Source of the DNA: Mucor racemosus | Lineage: Eukaryota > Mucoromycota > Mucoromycetes > Mucorales > Mucoraceae | Direction of reading: 5' to 3' | Assembly (NCBI GenBank): GCA_027405735.1 | Contig: JAPEHQ010000010.1 | Span: forward strand, 558,001 to 622,000 | Length of the DNA stretch: 64,000 bases | In this document: positions 45,101 to 59,819 of the stretch, piece by piece | Position numbering within the stretch: position 1 is the stretch's first letter | Layout of the letters: each line of letters starts with the position of its first letter | The notes under the pieces: model-generated | What the model saw: the letters and a program-made list of their open reading frames with translations, nothing else | The model's database searches: none | Told to the model about the DNA's origin: nothing | Program-made: the position numbers and the translations under genes

Positions 45101-48100
45101 GTATCCTTGACAAAATTCTCCCATTCGACAGCATGCAATTGTTTCAAGTATTCCAATAATGTAACTCGTGTGCTTGTATCTTCTTCTCTGATAATTTCGC
45201 GAAGACTTAAAAGGATTTTTTCTCCGTAATGAGGCTATTATTTGTAAAAAAAAAATTAGGAAAATTGTGCTTATCTGATCAAATCAAAATACACTTACGG
45301 TAAGGACAGTAAATGTTGGCATACATTCAACTGGATGTGGTGGTGGCATTGGTGTTGTTAAACTTTGTGCAAAAAAGTGTATGCGACGCTCTGCTTCACC
45401 ACTTTGAGGAAAGTACTCAGTTTTGAATGAAGTATCTTCTTGAGAAACGAAAAATGTAGGTGCTTTTAGAGTACGATTACCGTCCATAGGATTTACTTCC
45501 TATTAAATAGAGTTAATATATAGATTTATATAGATTTACAATTATTCACCTGTTGATACAACATGCGTTGAGCATGATCTACAGTAATTAAATGCTCACG
45601 ATACATGGTAATAACAATAGCGTTCCAGATTTGAGAGCAAAGTACTTTTGGCTTATACTTTACTTGGATATCAGGGGTGGCCAACAATTTAACGAAAATA
45701 CGTTTTGGTAAATTTGAGAAAATATTTCTCCATGGAGACCAAATCGAAATACCAAGATAGAATGATCGAGACACAGAAAATACAGTATTCCAGATAATGT
45801 ACCATAAATAAGTGTCCAAGAAATAAAGCACCATATCCATCAAGAACATGATAAAAATTGTAATACGAGGCATTTGTTCACAAAGCATTGTACCAATAAG
45901 AGCGTCATTACAGTTTGTAATCTTCATTGTGCTAATAACCTTGAGAGGATCCTTGAATGAAAGAGCCAGGAAAAAATAGGATTCTAATAATTTACATGCA
46001 AATACACAAACCCACAAACAGATTGACATGATGCGATCAATTCTTTTCAGCGAAGGAAAATTAGCGGTAAAATGCTCATTTGCTAGTTCTTCACGAGTAT
46101 GTTGGGATGCACGCATAAAGAGACGAGATGATGGTACAATAGATAGAAATAATGTAGTTGCGACACTGACAAGTAATTGGATAATAGAAACTAGCTTTGA
46201 AATAAAGCTTGTTCTATCCATGATGATACAGTAATAAGAAGGACCAGCATTGATCGCCATGAGTAATACCAAGAAACCAATTCTGCGCAATATATATTTT
46301 GAATTGTGCCAACTTGTAGGTAAATAAGCAAGTTCTGCACAAGAACCAGTAAGAACTAATAGACATGCAACTACACCACCTAATGCTACAATTGAGATTT
46401 GTACTGACACTTCGTCTTTAGCGATTTCTTTGTCGCCATTTAAATACAATGAATAAGCATTTGCCATGATATAATACCAAAAAGTAACAATATGAATCAC
46501 CCAAACTCTTGAAAAATTAATAGAAGCATGCATCCAGGTACGTTTTTCGAGATATGTCTTTTTGAATGTCTTTTCCCAATCAACATTTTTCAGTGCATTG
46601 TATCGTTCATGTGGTGGTAATTTACCGAGAGTGTGCTCTTTTCCCGCTGAAACCAGAATTTTATCATAAAAAGTAGAATGCCAAAAGAACTGATTCACAT
46701 CGTCATAACCAACTACTTGATTATGATCTTTTTCACGTTTAGCATATTTACCATTGCTCATAACATAGATTTGATCACGAAAAAAATTGTATAGTGGTGT
46801 AACCACTTGATCAAGATAAGCTCCTTCTTCAACATCTAGTGAAGTTTCAGCTGTAGTTTCATGACAATAGAAATCAGATGCCATTTTATAAATAAAGCAT
46901 AGAGCTTCAGGTGTAAATCTGACAGGTGCAGCTTCACCCCATAAACAAAGATACAAGGCTAAATCACGAGCTTTTTCAGGGTTTGACAAGTTACGCATTC
47001 GTAACGACCATTTCTCTTGCATACGAAGTAACTGTTCGTGTTCATTACCGATATCAATTGCAACTTGCTTTTCTTGCTCTGTTTGATCATAAGTATCCAT
47101 TTGAGAAGCAAAATACCATTTACGGTAATTTGCATTTTCACCACCAATATAATCAGCATGTAGTGAATCAAGTGCTAATTGAGGTGACAAACGTGATGCT
47201 CTTGAATCAAGCATGACCTTTAAATGTTCAATCATGTTTCGCATACTATCTTGTTGAAACCCGAATTTATTTGCCATGGCTAAAAAGATATCATCTAATT
47301 GCTTGAATGAAATTGGAACATTATCTTCTGGACCCCAAGCAGGATAAGGTGAATCTTTGGTGGCATAACCTGTTAGCATATTAAGATTGTTTGGAGGTTT
47401 AATTGTGCCGTGTGAACTTTGAATTGATGCTTGAGATTCACTTGATAAACCTTTATTTCCTTTATATTTACGACTTTCGAGTAATGCCAACATGGAATCA
47501 GCAGATGAAGCATAACGCATGTATCTACCATCTTCTCCGTCCGTAAGAGCAGCCAACACATCGACATCAAATATATCATTATTTGAAGGAGCAGAACTAG
47601 CTATTGATACAGGAGTTGTTGACGGTGCTGGTGCTGATACATATTGTGGAGGAAATTCACTTTTAGTCTTTTTATGCTGTCTATGTTTTTCCTGTAATTG
47701 TCTTATTTGGCCTATAATTTTTTTTTAATTAAATCAACAATAAACATTCCAATGCTATATATAAAAAAGATTTTACCTTCTGAAGCTGAAATGGGAGGTA
47801 AAATAGGCGAAGGAACGCTGGAAGGGATCGAATCTGAAGATGAGCCAAGCGAAGATTCATCACTCATCTTTGGTTTCATTATGGTTGAAGATAAAGAATC
47901 TGTACTTTCATTTACAGATGAATTTAACATTGTATTTGGTTGTCCTGCAATACTAAATCAAAATGTCAGATTACAAAATTAAGGGAATTTAAATATACGA
48001 CATACTTTGCATAATAAGCACGAATTTCAGGAAAATCTTGGTGATTACTAGTTGATTTTGCTGGTTCATGATTCTTTGATAAAGTTTTTTGTTGATGGGT

Positions 48101-48262
48101 ATGTCGAGTATCAGGTAATGAAGGTTTACCAGTGGAATTATCTACAGATGAAATCGATGCATTAAATCCAACTGCAGGTGCTGAATTCGAAGGTGTGCTT
48201 TCGTTATTCACCAATGAATTTAGAGATTTTTTCTTTTTGATCGAATTTAAATCTTCCTCCAT
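42109..48262 (-). CDS. FKS1: 1,3-beta-D-glucan synthase catalytic subunit (FKS family)
   Basis: Seven exons: complement(42109..42458, 42519..42531, 42598..45234, 45299..45499, 45550..47711, 47777..47952, 48006..48262). The joined frame is 5796 nt, 1931 aa, the usual FKS length. The protein sits in the plasma membrane and polymerises UDP-glucose into wall beta-1,3-glucan under Rho1 control. A disordered Ser-rich N-terminus (about 1-180) precedes the FKS1 domain 1 (about 220-340), a first membrane block (about 480-800), the large cytosolic glucan-synthase domain (about 840-1390) and a C-terminal membrane block. Exon 6 is only 13 nt, yet is needed to read [19 protein letters not shown]. The regions equivalent to yeast hot spots read FLALSFKDP (about 725) and DWVKRCIL (about 1443). 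Whether this is the sole FKS gene cannot be told from the window. Confidence 0.97.
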
Positions 48263-48507
48263 TTAATTTATGATGGAATGGGAATAATAAATTATTAGGG
48301 AAAAAAAATGAAAGAAAAGAGTGAAAAAAAATGAATAAATTGTTAATGAATATTCTCTTTACAACATTTTGTTGTATAAATTTCATTTAAACAAATAATA
48401 ATAGATCAAAAAAAAAAAGTGATAGTTGCATTTAAAACGATTTGACAAAATGACGATAAATTAGATTTGAATGAGATATGTGTGTTTGTTTAAATTATGC
48501 ATCAAGT

Positions 48508-48559
<52 letters not shown>

Positions 48560-50123
48560 TAATATAGACGTATATCATATAAAACAATATACTACATTGA
48601 ACGTTGGATAAAGCCTAAGCTAACAAAGGAAATGTTGTTGAAATACGAAGATCAAGACAAAACAAAAGCAAGCACGTCCATTTCTCCATTTTCAATTAAT
48701 AGCCGATGATTCTTCCTATCATAATCTTTTGGCGGAAATTATGCTAACAATCAAACAATTATCGTATAATAATTGATCGATAAAAAGCATTGTTACTTTT
48801 GCTTCTTGCGTCAATATTTTCAATTAAACTTGCAGCTCAGTAACAAAAAATCGGATATAATGATCTCAAGTTCTCTTTTTAGAGCTCTTACAGTTGAGGG
48901 TTGAATTAAACGTGTAGCTCAATCGCGTTTGATATTGGGTTGTAGCATCATCTCCAGATATGGTCTGCTACGTAAAAAGAGATGAATGGATATATTTGGG
49001 TGAATCCTATATACAAATAGAAGCTTCGGCCACCACAAATCATGCATGGAAGAAGTTGGTCTTTTTCAAGCACAGATTTGCTCCCATTATGTTTTTAATT
49101 TGATATTCAAACTTGAATAAAACACTATATCGTATTAAAAAAAATGTAGAACGTAGCAAAACATATAAATAATTGTGCATTATAACATATTTTTGATTTA
49201 TATATCTTAAAAATTAAGGAATAATCCTTTAAACGCTTACAAGAATTCTTTGAAGCTGAATTTGTATGGATCGTTTTTTAACCAATAAATTCTTGTGAAA
49301 TGCATATTTCAAGCTTTGTATCACCTCTTTGTTTTTAGTAATAAAGCCTTGGACAATACAATTATATCTTTAAATTTATTTACGGTCGAGAAATACGACA
49401 TATTATGCAGAAAAAACCTATATATCCACCAAAATGATCATTTTGGACCCTTTGATCTGTGATTTTGATGGCTGTCGGCTAATTCTGGTGCTCAAAAGCA
49501 TACCAAACGAACGCTATCACCTAATAGATTCATTCTGATACACTTTTGCGATTTTTCTTACATCTTTATTTCAGCTCGATTTTTCCCTTATGATACCTCG
49601 TTCAAAATCTCAATTTTAGCAAAATTCGATTTTTCACCTGAAAAATGGAGCTTTTTACTAAGATGAATATTGGAGTTATTTTTTTAGATTAATGGTATAT
49701 TTATGCTGGGTATATTTATTTTGAGATTGCAAGCCGAATTTTTGGATTTTTCTTTGAAAAACCAAAAAAACACATAAATAAAGATATAGCTTCTTTTTTT
49801 CAAAACAATGTAAAATTAAAAATTTTGATAAAATAGAACGTAAAATTTTACATATTTAATGTTAATAACATTTTGTGTTTTTATTATCAATGTTTAGCTA
49901 AAAAAATCCTTTAAAAGCCCCTTTTTTTTTTTTTTTTCAAAAATGTCAAATCGAAAGAATAATCGAACAGATGCGATTCTAGCATTTAAACTCCGTTTAC
50001 CGCTAAAATTATACCCTGGTTCCCTCGCCGACCCCCTCTAATCTTAAAATAAGCCACTATAATATACCCTAACGCATCGTAGCATAATACAATTCCTTTT
50101 ATTTTGTATTATCTATATTACAT
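48263..50123. other. Intergenic region between divergent FKS and TIM50
   Basis: 1.86 kb between the two start codons. It contains an (AT)n run at 48509-48520 followed by (GT)n at about 48521-48556. The part from 49400 to 49960 is dense in TTTTT/AAAAA words with short self-similar phrases (GATTTTTC...GAAAAA) that may be old repeat DNA. No ORF supported. Confidence 0.5.
48509..48556. repeat. (AT)n(GT)n microsatellite
   Basis: About six AT units followed by about eighteen GT units, 250 bp upstream of the FKS start codon. Confidence 0.95.
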
Positions 50124-51730
50124 ATGTTTCGTAAAACAGCTTTAAGATTTCAAAAGACTGCAACTGCAGCATTGAAAAGGAATTACACCAATGAAACACC
50201 TAATACATCTGCTCACAAATTAGCCGAAGAAGCTTTAGCTCAAAAGACAGGCACTGCTACTAAAAGTAGAGCTACTCTTCCTAAAGGTGACAAGAAGCCT
50301 ACTAAAGCAAAGGGAGAAAAAGACAACAATTACAAGGAAATTGCTTTAGCTGCTGGTGCCATTACTGGTCTTGGCCTTGGTGGTTTGTTTTATTATGGTA
50401 TGTATTTCTTGATTTTGCATTTATACATGTCAAATTCAAAAATTATATTCTGTTAGGTCGCCCCTTTGAGGATGGTAGAGAAGATAAAGTAAGTACATTA
50501 ATTGGATATTTGTTGAATGAAATTTCCTTAGATATTGATACTTTTACCATAATTTTCACAGTATGTTGAGGAAAATGCTATTTCTGCTGCTTATAAGCGT
50601 TGTGTTGATCGTTTCCATGAATTCCAACAAGTAAGTAAATAAAAAGGGTATTTGGATTTGATATTAATTTGGAAAAAAAAGGGAATGAATGACCCCATGT
50701 GGGATAAGCTTCTTCCTGAGCCTTTGCCCGAGCCATATCGTCGTGCTTATACTTTGGTTATTAATTTGGATGAGACATTAGTTTACTCAACCTGGGATGT
50801 AAGTTGATTGAATGGATATTTCTTATATAAATATAATATTTAACAATGTTCAATATAGAAAGAGCATGGTTGGCGTCATGCCAAGAGACCTGGTGTAGAT
50901 TATTTCCTTTCATACCTTTCACAATTTTATGAAATTGTTATTTTCACCTCTCAATCATCCATGAATGCTATGCCACTTTTAGATAAGCTTGATCCTTACC
51001 AATATGCCATGTATAGACTTTATCGTGAAGGTACCCGTTATGTTGATGGAAAATATGTCAAGGATTTATCCCATTTGAATCGTGATTTAAGCAAAGTAAT
51101 TATTATGGATTCCAACCCTGATTCATTCAGCATGCAACCTGAAAATGGTATTGCATTGAAACCTTGGAAGGGAGAAGTCAAAGATCAAGGTCTTTTGGAA
51201 TATATTCCTTTCTTGGAAGGTAAATAATAAGCTCTATTTTCAACGCAGGGAAATCTCTATTTATGTGTATTTATTTGTTTATTATTATTTTAATAGCTGT
51301 TGCTTTGACCACTCCTGAGGATATTCGACCTGTATTAAAGAGTTTTGAAGGACAATATATTCCAGTTGAATGGGCTAAGCGTGAACAAGAAATGAACAAG
51401 ATGCATAGGTTACAATGGGAGCAAGAACAATCCAAGAAAAAGACATCTCGTAATTTAGGATCTATTTTAGGTGGAGGTGGAGCAACTGCTCAAATTGAAG
51501 GACCACCACCTACTTATTTAGAACAAATGAGAAAGCATGTTAGAGAAACATTTGCATCTGAATTTGAGCAACAAAAGAAGAGTCAAGAAGAAGCAATGGC
51601 CCAAGACATGGAAAGACAAATGGAAATGATGAAAGAAATGAAAATGTCTGTTTGGGATTTGATGACACAAGCTGCTTCTGGTCAACCTTTAGCCCCTCCT
51701 CCTCCTCCTTCTAATGAGGAACAAAACTAA
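50124..51730 (+). CDS. TIM50: Mitochondrial import subunit Tim50
   Basis: Six exons: join(50124..50397, 50457..50488, 50562..50630, 50682..50798, 50859..51219, 51297..51730); 428 aa. The first about 60 residues are basic, Thr/Ala-rich and nearly without acid at the start, as in a mitochondrial presequence. One membrane span follows at about 73-92 ([20 protein letters not shown]). The intermembrane-space FCP1/NLI-like domain (about 140-300) contains [31 protein letters not shown] and [10 protein letters not shown]. Tim50 receives presequences for the TIM23 translocase. The catalytic DxDx(T/V) of true phosphatases reads NLDET, so enzymatic activity is unlikely, as is usual for Tim50. The C-terminus is a charged coil rich in Met/Glu/Lys ending in a Pro-rich stretch. 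Confidence 0.95.
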
Positions 51731-52891
51731 ATGATTTTATAATAAACTTGTAGATTTTTCTTTGACGTAACATGTGATGTACCTTATTGCATGCAAAAGG
51801 CGTATGACGAGAAGAAAAAACAGAACGGAATTGTTTCCGTTGCTTGAACTCATGTAACACAATTATCTACGCCTAATTATGAAAATCATCAACTTTAAAT
51901 TGTGTTGTTAAGAATCAGGTGCTAAAACGATCATCGTCGTTATTAAGATACTAACAAAACTTGAGAAAAAATATACCATGATACCAATGAGGATTGCTGT
52001 CAGTAATCCAGATGGCAGCATGTCGATTAAGTGTATTGAATGAAAAAGAAAATGGTAAATATTAATAACACTATTAAGAAATTATCCGTTCATTCTCCCA
52101 AAGAGAGATGAAACACTTTAAATTTACCAAATGAGGATAAAGAGGAATCCTATCAGTTCATTTTTCAACAGCATTAAAAAAAAGGTCCTTTTTTTTAATA
52201 AGACTGAATATGATCTAGTATCAGGTTTAGTTTTTTTTTTTTTTTTTTGCTGTAAAATCGAATTGGATATCTAATAAAATCATTCATACATTTCATATCT
52301 CATATTTTGATTTTTTTTTTTTTTTTTTGATTTTTTTGGAACACGGAGGTTTGCTCAAACCACACATTGAGGGACACAATAGCCACCATCATACATAACT
52401 AGAGGGAAATGACTATAAAATAGTGCATACAATATGTAAGGTTTGAAGCCCCAAATACTAAACTGCATTATACAGTAATTAAACAACTTGTCATACCCAT
52501 ATTTTCAATAAAAAATGGTTGAAAAATGAGATATTTAATCTTTACTTTTCCAGGAACATTGAATGATATGGAACAGAATAGAGATATTTACGAGAATTTA
52601 TACAAGAAAGTAGCATACATCTGTATATTGATTAAGGTTTTCTTTTCCTGCAATGCTCTGTTTTTTTTTTTTTTTTTTTTTTACGCTTCATGTACATGTT
52701 TCCTTTCCTTTGATTCCTTTTCTCTGTCTCTTGAAATCAATGCAAAAATAATATTACAAAATGTATAGAAACTGATACGTAAACCACGTCATTTACTAAC
52801 CGTACGGTTCAAACGCAAATGATTCTAGAGAGCCACCTGATTTCCAGACGTACACACACACACATTCATACACCACCCCTTTCATATGCTG

Positions 52892-52927
<36 letters not shown>

Positions 52928-53080
52928 ACTCTATATATACATATATAAATTACATATATAACAACATTTTACATTAAAAGCTGTCTAATTCTTCTTTTCC
53001 TTTTCTTTTCCTTTTCCTTTCTTTTTTTCCTTTTTATTTTTTTGTAAAATATATCATAGATTTTTTTAATTAAAAGAAAA
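51731..53080. other. Upstream region of the forkhead gene, T-tract rich
   Basis: 1.35 kb without a gene. There are at least four long T-runs (near 52230-52248, 52311-52328, 52661-52681 and 52892-52921, the last about 29 T), an (AC)n stretch near 52851-52862 and a CTTTTCCTTTTC-type pyrimidine tract at 52990-53040. This is probably 5' regulatory and leader sequence. Confidence 0.5.
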
Positions 53081-54845
<1,765 letters not shown>

Positions 54846-55391
54846 AAGCATTAACTTTACATCTGATACTAATACGTATATGTAGATATATAAAAAAAAA
54901 AAAAAAAAAAAAACTATATAGATGAATCTTTATCGTTGTCTTTTGTACATATAACATAAATATGAGCAACAACAACAACAACAACAACAACAACATTATG
55001 TCTTTTTTTTTCCCTCAACCAACTACAAAATCTTAACATTATTACATACATCCATTCAATAAAAAATATATATCCTTTATTATTATCTCATGAGTATCTG
55101 ACGCACGCGCCAATGTTGTCTCGATGTAGTAGCAGTACATTTATAGTTTAGTTGGAAGTACAAGCATTTTTACTAAAAATAATGAGCACAGCGATCAATT
55201 TCTAGAAAATCTTTGACTAATCTTATCTGTGACAAAAATAAAAACCTTATTAAATAAACAACACAAACAAAAAATATCATAAAAAAGAGTAGCATCTGAT
55301 GGTCATTTTATGTTATTATAGTTATAATAAATAATGTATTTTTGGTCTTTAAAACCATTTAACAAAAGTATCTTGATTGGTGGGACATTTA
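54846..55391. other. Spacer between convergent genes, with a (CAA)n repeat
   Basis: 3' flanks of the forkhead (plus) and helicase (minus) genes. Contains an A-run at about 54893-54913 and a (CAA)n microsatellite at about 54966-54994. Confidence 0.7.
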
Positions 55392-58300
55392 TCAAATGGT
55401 CCAAATCGATTCTTTCTTTTTAGCCCAAGCTTGTAATAAACACAATAAAGCATAACCATCCGTTGGTTCAAAAGGCTGATGAAGCGACTCTAAAATACCT
55501 TCAGTAGGATTTGGATTCAATAATTCCTCTACTGTCAAAACGATTACTTTGGTTCTATAATAATGAAATATGTTTACGATTTTTGTATAAATTAAAAAAT
55601 TCATTATTGTATTATTACCTTGCTCGTGACAAAGCTACATTCCATCGTCTAAAATCGCGTAAAAATTCATTATTCCTCGATCTTTTGTTATTTGTACACG
55701 AAAAACAGGCAATGATTAATTCACATTCCTGTCCTTGCATTTTCTCTACAGTATCTACAGGAATAATACAATTTGACAACATTTCAAGTTTTCTTTTAAT
55801 AGCAATGCGTTGTAGATGATGAGGTGTAACAATCATTATGCTTGGTTCGCTTGCTATCTTTGTATCTAAATATGCTGATACTAACTGCTGAACAATGTTT
55901 GCTTCATTTTCAACTGCATTTAATTGATCGGATTGTTGTAATGTAACTAGTGATATAGATTTCAATGGATCTAATATAGCTTTTATCAAATTAGCATGGT
56001 TGTGTTGTTGAGGTTTTGTCCAATCAAGTTGTAATTTTGTTTCAGGGAATCTAGATGTATAATCAGGACCATAGATTTGTTGAAAGAAACTATTCAATTC
56101 ATTATTCTACATGTGCGTATAGATTGTTAGTGTATAATACTTCTTTTTTACATAAGATATTATTCACCATTCGCCAATTATCTTTTAGTTGAAGTGTATT
56201 CGGTCCAAAGTCATGCAATGCACCCACCTGCAAGAGGAATTCCCGGGTGGGTATTGCATGATTTTTACTAGTGCGCATCAAACATTGTTGAATGGAACCA
56301 TATAATAACGGATCATCTATAGAAGATGGAATATCCGAATAGCTATTTTTAATAATAGGTCCAAGTTGCTTTAAAAAATAGGTTAGCAAGAAAGAAAAAA
56401 AAGCGTATACATTATAAAAAACTTGCATTGCATAGTTTGAATAGTGTTTACCATATGATCTCCTGCAACAATTAGTTTGCCACAAGGTTTAGAAAGGCAT
56501 GAAATTGCCAAGATAGCATCCGAAACAAGCAGCTATATGAATAGAGATTAGATACTGTTTTGATGGAACATTTCAACTACCAACCTGTGTACTTTCATCA
56601 AGAATCATAATATCACATCCTTTTTGCTTAAATCTTTTCCAATTATCTCTTATTCTATTCCATCCCCAAACTGTTGCGCCCACAATGTAAATGTTGATCG
56701 ATGTTGATTTTTTCAATTTGTTGATATTTTTGATCGAATCTTTCCATTCAACACACATAATATCCGAATCTTTTAGTGCTTCACCGCCGTTTTTATTCAC
56801 ATACATGATTGAAAACAAATTACTCAATCCATGATTTCGTTGTACTTTTTCTATACGTTTCAATAGGTTTACTATAGCATCATGTGTGAACGCAGTAACT
56901 CCAATCATTAAATCTTTGCCTTTGTTTGCATGCTGATCACTGAAGCATTTGATGTACCAGTTGATAAACAAAGCCAAGAATTCTGTCTTTCCAGATCCCT
57001 GTTTAATCAATGAAAAAAGAAAGGGGGGTTGATGTTAGTTTAGTTTGATATTATCTTTTTTTTTACTTACTGGCGGTCCCCATATAATCTGTAACCTTCT
57101 TTTGAATATACTAGCAGATATATCCTTTTGTGATGGAGACATGGCAAAATCATCTAGTAATTCTTGTGCTTCAATATTACTATCAAAGTTTATATTATCA
57201 CCGCTTGAAGCATTTTTGATGGACCATGCATTAGGATCTTTAATGAGTTCCATGACATCGGTTAAGCCTTCTTCATCTTCATCTTTATCCAAATTCTTTA
57301 AAGTTTCAGTACATCGATCTACTGTATGATCTGTAAATCGCTTATATAATCTCCATCTTTTAACGCTTTTCTTTAAATTGTAGGAATTGACAACAATTTG
57401 ATTTGGGCGAATAGCTTTGATGTCGACGCATCGAATGTATTTCTTTTGAAATGTACCTAAATCCAGAAGTTTAGATTTAGATGGAGTACCTTGAAATATC
57501 AAGGTATTTTAATGGTTTATATAATAACTATTCCTGTGAAATTCTTACCTGCTGTCTTGTATTGTAAATCAGGATATACAATGGTCTCTATAATACCATC
57601 TCTGTCATCAGGTACTAAAATGTATTGCTTAAACGTGTCCATCTTTAAACTATCCATTTTTTGTTGCACATGAGGCCCATTCAATAACGGACTCACTGAA
57701 AATGTATGATCATAATCAAAATCTGAGCCTACACTATATTCGTATTCCAACACTAGACCTCCCAAAGTAGTTTCATTGATACTAACATGATGTTCCAATT
57801 TTGATAAATCTCGAATTCGATCCATGCGTACTTCATCGCAAGATTTAATACATTCCAATTGCTTAAAAAACACTAATTTTGCCAGGGTTTGGTTATTAAA
57901 CTTTTTCAATTTTGGCCATTTAAAGGGTTTGCATGACAATGGAAATAAGTCGGTTCTTGTAGTATCCATGTATTCTGTTGCTAAACGCCAATAAGTAGAC
58001 ATGATTTCTTGCAACCATGTGAAACGTTTTGAAACCAAAAGTTCAGTTGCACAAGCAATGTCATTACCAGGAGTCTTCCAGTGTGTGTAAATCTCATTGA
58101 GATCAAGTCCGCTTAATGCTTTCACTAGCTCGTCTTGATCTTCTTCTTCTTCTTTTTCTTCATTTTGATTAGAGTTGGTCATCCATTCTACAGCATCAGA
58201 AAGTTCATAATAACATGAAACACCTAGTGCAATATTTTGTTGTAATAACTGTTCAATACTTGTAAATCGGCCTACTGAACTAGTTTTTGGTAAATCATCC

Positions 58301-59819
58301 ATATCGGGGAACTGCACAATTCCAGGAAGCCCAAGTAATTGAGTATCTTGAAAAAGTATAACCAAGCATTGCATGGCATCTGAGATGACTTTTTTCTTTT
58401 CATCTTCTTCAAGGCTTACAAGGTCATCATTTCCAGAAATAATAATATCATAAAGAAATCTTTGGATTTGTTTCTTTTCTTGTCCATCATAAACATAAAA
58501 CAAGCATCTTGAATTCTGTTGATCAGCATAGTGTAATGTTTGTGTTAAATCTGTGACAAATTTCTCGGCAAATCTACTATAAACAACCAATTCATCTTGC
58601 AAATGTTCTTGATAGTCTGCAGTAAAGTAATATTCATTCACTTTTTTGCTATTTTGTACATCAATAACTTGTATGCCGTAAACAAAAGGACGTTGAGAAT
58701 AATTGTCCATTTGAAGATAAATGTAAATTGCATGATCTATTACTTGAGCTGTATAAACAGAGGCATAACCCATGAATCTAGGCCGGTGATCATTATAAGC
58801 ATTGACATAATCTTCATAACCTGTCAATGCTCGTGGACCTTGCGCAGTGGCAACATTTTCTGTTTCATCTATTCTGAGAGTATTCAGTAGTTCTGAAAGA
58901 TCTTCAATATCTACGGTACTACTATTTTTGAGCTGTTTTGCTTTTTCTTCATTCAAATAAGGAATCGATCTCACAGTACCCGCTGAATCTGTTTTACAGC
59001 GTTTCAAGAAGGGACAAGATACACATTTATTGCCTAGCACCCATTCAGGATTAGGGTCCAATGAAATTTTTACCAGTGTATCAATGTACATGTATTTAAT
59101 CTTATTTAATACAAAATCAATTCGAAACTGTTCAGGAGCTTCCATATTAGAAGGAAGCCAAACGCCTCCCATATCATCTATTTCTAGATTATGTATATCC
59201 CTGATCAAATAAGATAAAAAGAACGCGTAGGATGATACTTGAAATTGATGAGAGTTTGACATTTTTTTAGAAGCTTTGGCATCAATAATAAAAATTTTGC
59301 GCATTTTAGTTACTGGATCTTGTCGAATATATAGAAAATCAGGTATGAAATTCTTAATGCGGTATGATGTGGTATTGTGAATGATATCTTTATAAAATGA
59401 CTCTGGTAGAGAGCATTTGAGTTGGTAAAGGTGTTTTCCTGGTTCTGCTTCTCTCAATGCTTTTTCAAAATCTTTAGTCTTGCTGTGGTCAACCATGATA
59501 TGTCTATGGTGTTCAAATAATTTTTCTTCAAACTTGGTTCCCCTATCACAGTGCGCTTCTTTGGTGGATTCGTCTTTTATTTTATCATTATCATCGCTGT
59601 TGTTGTTGATTTGCTTTGATGATTTTGATAGTAGATAGATGTGTTTTTCGCAATTATAATAAATGCTGCTTGCTAACGAAGATATGGAATATTTTGCTAT
59701 TGCAGAAGGTGGCTAATTAAACACCGGTTAAAAAACTATGCCTTTTTTTTAATTTACTATGTTTTATATAGATATAAATATACCAAAGGCTCTTTTTGTA
59801 GTTTAGATGCTTTCAACAT
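55392..59819 (-). CDS. RecB/Cas4-like nuclease fused to a UPF1/DNA2-like SF1 helicase
   Basis: Eight exons: complement(55392..55554, 55619..56106, 56168..56368, 56452..56532, 56585..56998, 57071..57489, 57549..59712, 59784..59819); 1321 aa in one frame. The N-terminal nuclease has SISSLASSIYYNC (Cys33), RGTKFEEKLFEHH, the PD-(D/E)XK core IPDF (D137) and IIDAK (D156, K158), then HQFQVSSYAFFL. A cluster C242-x2-C245-x5-C251 with Cys33 is the four-Cys Fe-S pattern of Cas4, AddB and Dna2. The helicase follows: GPPGSGKT (about 871-878), LDESTQ (about 1006-1011), GDHMQLGP (about 1035), NWRMNNELN, MQGQECELI and NVALSRAR. It resembles prokaryotic TM0106-type RecB nuclease plus helicase proteins. DNA or RNA end-processing is likely; the substrate is unknown. 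The first 12-aa exon is the least certain. Donor GTTGGT at 56584 is weak. Confidence 0.88.

Noticed and set aside
52526..52768. 80-codon frame before the forkhead gene
   Set aside because: It encodes a Phe run from a T-tract; no domain and atypical composition.
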